A stretch of DNA of 64,000 nt, taken from Exiguobacterium sp. 9-2. Its GTDB lineage: Bacteria; Bacillota; Bacilli; Exiguobacteriales; Exiguobacteriaceae. Position numbers and translations under genes: made by a program. This document shows positions 59,434-64,000 of this stretch, in pieces. The notes beneath the pieces are model-generated. The model ran no database searches and was not told the origin of the DNA. It saw only the letters and a list, made by a program, of their open reading frames with translations. The stretch is taken from positions 1,443,127-1,507,126 of the forward strand of contig NZ_CP142850.1 in the NCBI RefSeq assembly GCF_036287235.1, written 5' to 3'. The first letter of the stretch is position 1. Every line of letters begins with the position of its first letter.

Positions 59434-59874
59434 ATGCCGATTAAACGAACGGATCATATCAGTCTGAACGTCGTGAATTTAGAAGAAGCGATTCACTTTT
59501 TTTCGCTGTGCGGGCTCGAAGTACGTGGACGATGGGAAATGGAAGGGAAGTTGCTCGATCGTTTGTTGGATCTAGACGGTGCAAAGACGGAATGTGTCGC
59601 TCTTGGGTTACCAGGTGAAGCAATCTGGCTCGAACTGGTTCGGTTCAAACGACCAGTTGAGACGTCCACTGTCGTCCAGTCCGTTTATTCCAGTGGATTG
59701 CGTCATCTCTGTTTTGAAGTGACAGGACTCGATACACTCCTCAAGCGGTTAGCGAATCATCGATATCAACCGATTGGGGACGTCGCGAATTACGAAAATG
59801 AGTATCGCCTATGTTACATAAGAGGACCAGAAGGTGTGATCATAGAGCTAGCAGAAAAAATCGGACCTGTCTAA
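59434..59874 (+). CDS. VOC-family protein
   Basis: A 146-aa glyoxalase-fold protein: RTDHISLNVVNLEEAIHFFSLCGLEVRGRWEMEG, LRHLCFEVTGLDTLLKRL and YIRGPEGVIIELAEKI. Metal ligands (His, Glu) are present, as in methylmalonyl-CoA epimerase or ring-cleaving and fosfomycin-type enzymes. Convergent with the FAD enzyme; whether it belongs to the arsenic region (ArsI-type C-As lyases are VOC proteins) is unclear, because the ArsI cysteine pair is not seen. Confidence 0.82.
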   Translation: MPIKRTDHISLNVVNLEEAIHFFSLCGLEVRGRWEMEGKLLDRLLDLDGAKTECVALGLPGEAIWLELVRFKRPVETSTVVQSVYSSGLRHLCFEVTGLDTLLKRLANHRYQPIGDVANYENEYRLCYIRGPEGVIIELAEKIGPV

Positions 59875-59894
59875 GACTGATCCGATGTATATTT

Positions 59895-61163
59895 TTAAGA
59901 GCAACAGGAAGTCGATGATTGTGGCAGAGAAACATTGCACACACCCGTCTCTGGTAATGATAAATTGACCTGCTTGGCACGTGCCTCGTCTCCTACAAGA
60001 AAAGCAACGATTGATCGAACTTGTTCATAACCGGTAGCAAGCAGGAAGGTCGGAGCACGACCGTAACTCTTCGCACCGACCAGATAAAGTCCGTGATCTG
60101 GATGACGTAACTCCGCTTCCCCATGTGGACGGACAGTTCCGCAACTATGAAAGTTCGGATCAATCAGAGGAGCAAGTACTCGACTACTCTCGGTGACAGG
60201 ATCGATATCAAGCCGTACTTCCTCGAGGAACGAAAAGTCGGGTCGACTTCCTGCGTTGACGATTAGCTGATCGATGTGATGGAGGGATCGACCATCTTGC
60301 GCAGTGATGCCAAACGACTGTCCTTTCGATTCAATGGATTGTGTCTTGAAGTTGGAGTGAATCCTAATCTGATCTCCTTCAACGAGCTGACGGATACGTG
60401 AACCGAGTGCCCCGCGACCTTCCAGTGCATCCTTATCTTCGCCGCCGTAAGCTTGAACGGGGTCCGATTTGCGAAGGATCCAATGAATCTCCGTTTCAGG
60501 GTGTTGCGCTTTAATGGAGACGAGTTCAAGAAGCGAGTTCAAAGCCGAGTGCCCGCTACCGATGACAGCGACGGATTGATTCGCGAAAACAACAGTATCA
60601 CGTTTCGCATTTACGATCGAATACCGGACAGGTAAGTTCTGCTCGATTTCGACTCGATGACCAGAACTGATTGCAGGGTTTGGTCGCCGGAGGACGCCAG
60701 ATGCATCGATGACCGCGCGAGCGAGAATATGTTTACGTCCATTCGGCGTGTCCATGACTAATTCAAACGGCGTCACTTCGCGTGAGGCATTCGTCATCTT
60801 GTCTAGACCTGCCCGTGAGATCGAGAGAATCTCATGTTGGAAATGTAGGAAAGGGGCAATTTCCGGTAAAGCAGCAAGTGGGGCAAGATATTGATTGATT
60901 AATTCAGTACCGGTCGGCACAGCATCGTCCGTTGGGGCGCTCCAGTCCGTCAACTCGAGCAAATGACGTGCTGCATCACTGATATTGTATTGCCATGTTG
61001 AAAACATCCGAACGTGTTCCCATTGTTTGACCTGATGCGCAATCGAAGGACCTCTCTCAAATAATAAAAACGATTGACCTTCCACTACAAGTTGAGCTGC
61101 AGCTGCAAGACCGATCGGTCCGGCACCGATGATGACGATTGGGTGGGAAGAACCGTATGGCAT
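59895..61163 (-). CDS. FAD/NAD(P)-binding monooxygenase-like protein (ArsO-like)
   Basis: A 422-aa flavoprotein. FAD motif VIIGAGPIGLAAAAQL at about 8-23, NADPH motif VAVIGSGHSALNSLLEL near 190, and ATGYEQ/GAKSYGRAPTFLLATG near the C-terminus, as in flavin monooxygenases and ArsO of arsenic loci. No redox-active CxxC in the body, but the tail carries cysteines (GVCN...SCCS). AGGAGG precedes the ATG. It starts 37 nt after a cysteine-rich MarR regulator on the same strand, so it is probably metalloid-induced. Confidence 0.75.
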   Translation of the reverse strand: MPYGSSHPIVIIGAGPIGLAAAAQLVVEGQSFLLFERGPSIAHQVKQWEHVRMFSTWQYNISDAARHLLELTDWSAPTDDAVPTGTELINQYLAPLAALPEIAPFLHFQHEILSISRAGLDKMTNASREVTPFELVMDTPNGRKHILARAVIDASGVLRRPNPAISSGHRVEIEQNLPVRYSIVNAKRDTVVFANQSVAVIGSGHSALNSLLELVSIKAQHPETEIHWILRKSDPVQAYGGEDKDALEGRGALGSRIRQLVEGDQIRIHSNFKTQSIESKGQSFGITAQDGRSLHHIDQLIVNAGSRPDFSFLEEVRLDIDPVTESSRVLAPLIDPNFHSCGTVRPHGEAELRHPDHGLYLVGAKSYGRAPTFLLATGYEQVRSIVAFLVGDEARAKQVNLSLPETGVCNVSLPQSSTSCCS

Positions 61164-61199
61164 GCATAAAACCTCCTTTTTGTTTGTAAATCGCAAGTA

Positions 61200-61646
61200 T
61201 TAGAGACATGGTTTACAACAGACGTCACTCTCGCCCATCTTCGTATTCAGCAAGTCGATTGCCTGGAGGACATGTGCTTTTTCGAAGGAAGTCATTGATG
61301 AGAAGATGGCATCCAGATACGTGTTCATCTCTTCGTCGATGGCTTGAGCAACACGCAATCCTTTTTCGGACAGGCGAAGTAGGTGAATTCGCCGATCGTT
61401 GATCGCGGGACGCTTTACTAGTAGGTCTCGTTTAATCAATGTTTGTACTTGTCGACTGAATGTAGTGATATCAAGAGCGAGTTGATCAGCAATTTCTTGC
61501 ATCGAGGAATCTGGGTGTTTCGCGACTTGATATAATAAATGGCTTTGGACAAGTGAAATATCTTCATCCAGAAAGGCGCAGCAATTCTTGTTAAGCAAAC
61601 CAAAGCGGCGGGTGAACGTTTGAAACAACTCACGTGTCTCAGTCAT
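61200..61646 (-). CDS. cysteine-rich MarR-family regulator, probable metalloid sensor
   Basis: A 148-aa MarR protein with winged helix STQ-type core DSSMQEIADQLALDITTFSRQVQTLIKRDLLVKRPAINDRRIHLLRLSEKG. Five cysteines sit only at the ends: C22-C23 in the first helix (NKNCCAF) and C143, C144, C147 at the C-terminus (VCCKPCL). The ends of MarR proteins pack together at the dimer interface, so these could form a soft-metal or As(III) site (inference). Upstream gene of the FAD enzyme. Confidence 0.82.
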   Translation of the reverse strand: MTETRELFQTFTRRFGLLNKNCCAFLDEDISLVQSHLLYQVAKHPDSSMQEIADQLALDITTFSRQVQTLIKRDLLVKRPAINDRRIHLLRLSEKGLRVAQAIDEEMNTYLDAIFSSMTSFEKAHVLQAIDLLNTKMGESDVCCKPCL

Positions 61647-61697
61647 GTAAAGTCTCCTTTCAAAATATCGTTGATGAGTCAGTTATACGATAAATAT

Positions 61698-61710
61698 TTG
61701 CATTTTGCAA
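61698..61710 (-). promoter_or_regulatory. MarR operator candidate
   Basis: TTGCA-TTT-TGCAA (61698-61710) is a perfect inverted repeat in the 112-bp region between the divergent marR and acetyltransferase genes; it could control both. Confidence 0.55.
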
Positions 61711-61758
61711 GTAAATAGATGATGATTTTAATTAATCAGACGAAAAGGAGGATTTTGG

Positions 61759-62238
61759 ATGTACGTTCGATGGATGAAAGAAGAGGATCGTCTTCAAGTG
61801 ATTGAGATTTATCGTCAAGGGATTGAAGATCGAAATGCGACATTCGAGATGACGATTGATTCGGATGCATTTTGGAATGCGATCACCCAATGTGAACGAT
61901 TCGTATTGATAAAGGAAGACTCTATTGTCGGTTGGGGAAAGTTGAGTCGGATATCTGAACGAACCGTTTACAGTGGGATTCGAGAAGTCAGTATCTATGT
62001 AGAACGCTCCGTCCGTGGTAAAGGCGGTGGTCGACTTTTGTTAGAGACGATGGTTCATTTTGCGGACACTCAAGGCATCTGGACGCTTCAGTCTCAACTG
62101 TTTCCTGAAAACGAGGCAAGCAGACGCTTGCATGAGCGACTCGGATTCGAACTTGTCGGTCGACGGCGTGCGCTTGCAAGACATCATGGAGTATGGCGCG
62201 ATGTGTTGTTGTTGGAACGACGAAACGATTTACGTTGA
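61759..62238 (+). CDS. arsN1: PAT-type GNAT, arsinothricin N-acetyltransferase ArsN1-like
   Basis: A 159-aa GNAT of the phosphinothricin acetyltransferase group: YRQGIEDRNATFEM, VGWGKLS, REVSIYVERSVRGKGGGRLLLE (acetyl-CoA loop), LQSQLFPENEASRRLHERLGFELVGRRRALARHHGVWRDVLLLERR. ArsN1 proteins from ars operons acetylate the amine of arsinothricin or phosphinothricin. AAAAGGAGG precedes the ATG. It stands between a MarR module and arsR-arsB. Confidence 0.82.
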   Translation: MYVRWMKEEDRLQVIEIYRQGIEDRNATFEMTIDSDAFWNAITQCERFVLIKEDSIVGWGKLSRISERTVYSGIREVSIYVERSVRGKGGGRLLLETMVHFADTQGIWTLQSQLFPENEASRRLHERLGFELVGRRRALARHHGVWRDVLLLERRNDLR

Positions 62239-62248
62239 AAGGACATTG

Positions 62249-62282
62249 CATAACTATCATGTTATATAATAATATGGTTATG
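62249..62282 (+). promoter_or_regulatory. arsR promoter/operator region
   Basis: CATAAC (62249-62254) and GTTATG (62277-62282) form an inverted repeat around TATAAT (62265-62270). A good -35 box is not obvious. Position just ahead of arsR fits autorepression. Confidence 0.5.
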
Positions 62283-62316
62283 TCATCGAACGAAATCGAG
62301 AAAGGGGGAAACCGAT

Positions 62317-62640
62317 ATGTCATCCATCACCGCCAATCATTCGACCATAGAAGTCAGTCAGTTTCTGAAGTTGCTCTCAGATCCGACCCGACTTGAAATC
62401 ATCCGACGTCTTGCGGTGCGAGAGCATTGTGTCTGTGACTTCGTTGATTTGTTTGGCATCTCACAACCGGCAGTCAGTCGTCATCTCAAAATACTTCGGT
62501 CAGCTGGTGTCATCTTGGAAAGACGGGAGCGCCAATGGAACTACTTTCGACTAAATTCAGAGCATGGGCAGCATGACCTGTTGCGACGAATCCTCGAACA
62601 AGTGGGCGTAGCAGACGTTCCTAATACAATAACATGTTAA
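62317..62640 (+). CDS. arsR: ArsR arsenite-responsive repressor
   Basis: A 107-aa ArsR/SmtB repressor. LLSDPTRLEIIRRL then REHCVCDFVDLFGISQPAVSRHLKILRSAGV: the C-x-C in the first half of the DNA-binding helix matches the As(III)-binding box ELCVCDL of classical ArsR. An extra cysteine is the last residue. GAAAGGGGGA precedes the ATG. Releases DNA on As(III) or Sb(III) binding. Confidence 0.93.
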   Translation: MSSITANHSTIEVSQFLKLLSDPTRLEIIRRLAVREHCVCDFVDLFGISQPAVSRHLKILRSAGVILERRERQWNYFRLNSEHGQHDLLRRILEQVGVADVPNTITC

Positions 62641-62689
62641 TCGCAGTCCTCATGCGACTGCTATCAAATGAAGAAATGAAGTGAATTAA

Positions 62690-63985
62690 TTGACAGCATC
62701 ACAATGGCTTGCGATCGGAATATTTCTGATCACCTTATTTTTGATCATCAAACAACCGAAAGGGCTCAGCATCGGGTACTCAGCGATCGGAATGGCGATT
62801 GTCGCACTTTTAACGGGCGTTGTCGAACTGGGAGACGTCGCGACCGTCTGGGGGATCATCTGGAACGCGACGTTCACCTTCATCGCCTTGATCGTCATCT
62901 CATTGATCTTAGATGAGATCGGCTTCTTTGAATGGGCCGCGTTACATATGGCCCGAATCGCCCGCGGTGGCGGTCTTAAACTATTCATCTACATGACGTT
63001 ACTCGGTGCCCTTGTCTCGGCCTTGTTCGCGAATGATGGGGCTGCCTTGATTCTGACACCGATCGTCCTCGCGATGGTCCGTCACTTGAAGTTACCGGAT
63101 GCGGTCGTCCTGGCATATGTCTTCGCCTCCGGCTTTATCGCCGACACGGCAAGTCTTCCGTTCGTCATCTCGAACCTCGTCAACATCGTTTCGGCGGACT
63201 TCTTTCACATCGGTTTTACAGAGTATGCGGCACGGATGGTCTTCGTCAACGTCTTTTCGGTCGTTGGTAGTCTGCTTGTCTTGTACTTCTATTTCAAGAA
63301 GCAGATCCCGAAAGTCTATGCCGTCGAGGATTTGGCGAAACCGACGTCTGCGATTCGCGATATGCGGATGTTCCGTGCTTCATGGATCGTCCTTTGCTTG
63401 TTGCTCGTCGGATACTTTACGAGTGATGCGATTGGCATTCCGGTCAGTCTCGTTGCTGGCATCATCGCTGTCTTTTTCTTATTCCTGGCGCAAAAATCAC
63501 CGAGTGTTCCGACGAAGAAGGTCCTTGCCGGTGCCCCGTGGGCGATCGTCTTCTTCTCGCTCGGTATGTATATCGTCGTCTACGGTCTGCGCAATGCGGG
63601 ACTGACGCAAGTCCTTGCGGAGTTGATCGAGTGGATGGCGACGAACCTCGCATCGGCGACGTTTGGAATGGGATTCCTTGCCGCTCTGTTGTCTTCTGTC
63701 ATGAACAATATGCCGACCGTCATGATCAATGCGTTGTCGATCGAGCATACGGCAACGACGGGAGCGATTCGTGACGCCTTAATCTACGCGAATGTCATCG
63801 GTAGCGATCTCGGTCCAAAGATCACGCCGATCGGAAGTCTTGCAACCTTACTGTGGCTCCATGTCTTGCGCTCGAAAGGGGTCCGGATTGGGTGGGGACA
63901 ATATTTCAAAATTGGTACCGTTTTGACGATTCCGACGCTCGCCATCGCGTTGCTCGGACTCTACATCAGTTTATTACTCTATTAA
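62690..63985 (+). CDS. arsB: ArsB arsenite/antimonite efflux permease
   Basis: A 431-aa transporter with 11-12 membrane segments. Recognisable ArsB stretches: FALIVISLILDEIGFFEWAALHMAR, ALFANDGAALILTPIVLAMV, ASGFIADTASLPFVISNLVNIVSADFF and SSVMNNMPTVMINALSI. TTG start 49 nt after arsR with only a weak GAAGTGA site. Exports As(III) and Sb(III). Confidence 0.93.
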   Translation: MTASQWLAIGIFLITLFLIIKQPKGLSIGYSAIGMAIVALLTGVVELGDVATVWGIIWNATFTFIALIVISLILDEIGFFEWAALHMARIARGGGLKLFIYMTLLGALVSALFANDGAALILTPIVLAMVRHLKLPDAVVLAYVFASGFIADTASLPFVISNLVNIVSADFFHIGFTEYAARMVFVNVFSVVGSLLVLYFYFKKQIPKVYAVEDLAKPTSAIRDMRMFRASWIVLCLLLVGYFTSDAIGIPVSLVAGIIAVFFLFLAQKSPSVPTKKVLAGAPWAIVFFSLGMYIVVYGLRNAGLTQVLAELIEWMATNLASATFGMGFLAALLSSVMNNMPTVMINALSIEHTATTGAIRDALIYANVIGSDLGPKITPIGSLATLLWLHVLRSKGVRIGWGQYFKIGTVLTIPTLAIALLGLYISLLLY

Positions 63986-63994
63986 GAGGAGGAC

Positions 63995-64000
63995 ATGAAT
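63995..64000 (+). CDS. start of a further gene, cut by right edge
   Basis: ATG AAT preceded by AGAGGAGG at 7 nt, nine nt after arsB. Position suggests the next ars gene (an arsC reductase would be usual), but only two codons are visible. Confidence 0.35.

Noticed and set aside
59434-59874. VOC gene as an ArsI C-As lyase
   Set aside because: The vicinal cysteine pair needed for trivalent organoarsenical binding is not visible, and the gene is not in the ars transcripts.
62249-62282. Reading the arsR upstream repeat as a CadC-type operator
   Set aside because: The half sites (CATAAC/GTTATG) differ from the TCAAAT words seen in front of czcD.
1-64000. CRISPR arrays, insertion sequences, tRNA/rRNA genes, riboswitches
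   Set aside because: Looked for regular spaced repeats, transposase motifs, cloverleaf sequences and known aptamer cores by eye; none found.

Overview
The window looks like the chromosome of a low-to-mid GC Firmicute of the order Bacillales. Coding strands carry strong GGAGG-type ribosome binding sites, TTG and GTG starts are common, intrinsic terminators are compact, and many genes have clear Bacillus subtilis relatives (ywnA/ywnB, satA, hmp, yfiY-yfiZ-yfhA, czcD). Overall gene style suggests Exiguobacterium, but that is inference and no marker gene (rRNA, ribosomal protein) is present to prove it. No rRNA, tRNA, CRISPR array, insertion sequence or replication origin was seen.

Layout. 1-4.2 kb: a redox-type Rrf2 regulator and its divergent oxidoreductase, small membrane proteins and a SatA-like acetyltransferase. 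4.3-8.7 kb: an envelope operon (DedA, glycosyltransferase, polysaccharide deacetylase), a frameshifted DUF1232 gene and a diguanylate cyclase. 8.8-15.7 kb: DUF402, DUF2975, Nudix and DinB proteins, an isolated phage-type cassette (DnaD-like protein, M15 endolysin, SPP1-type holin), and a second diguanylate cyclase. 15.7-20.9 kb: threonine aldolase-like enzyme, MerR/SDR pair, then a cluster of small orphan membrane proteins. 20.9-30.3 kb: CDF metal exporter with a CadC-like operator, two MFS exporters, flavohemoglobin, SgrR-like regulator. 30.3-34.6 kb: a lower-GC, partly decayed stretch with DinB/WYL genes, tiny ORFs and a dead DUF2164 gene, then PadR/HAAS. 34.6-41.4 kb: GntR-DMT-DUF554, Nudix/NAT, and a Fur-boxed siderophore uptake operon without its ATPase. 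41.4-49.6 kb: secreted and small membrane proteins, an ABC-2 exporter operon and a giant FtsX-like permease. 49.6-59.4 kb: VOC/MFS/ROK operon, a soluble PAS-MCP, three GNATs in a row, a C45 peptidase-like hydrolase, and a membrane chemoreceptor with a SigD-like promoter. 59.4-64 kb: an arsenic/organoarsenical resistance region (FAD monooxygenase plus cysteine-rich MarR, ArsN1-like acetyltransferase, ArsR, ArsB) that continues past the right edge.

Two themes stand out. First, the arsenic region pairs a classical ArsR/ArsB with a second, divergently transcribed module whose MarR regulator and FAD enzyme both carry clustered cysteines; the acetyltransferase suggests defence against an arsenic antibiotic such as arsinothricin. 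Second, an unusual number of reading frames are interrupted by a single stop or frameshift (7.4, 24.1, 32.7, 42.3, 49.2 and 59.2 kb, plus a decayed methyltransferase at 20.4 kb), mostly in small accessory genes. All start sites are chosen from ribosome binding site spacing; all functional calls come from reading motifs by eye, without database searches.
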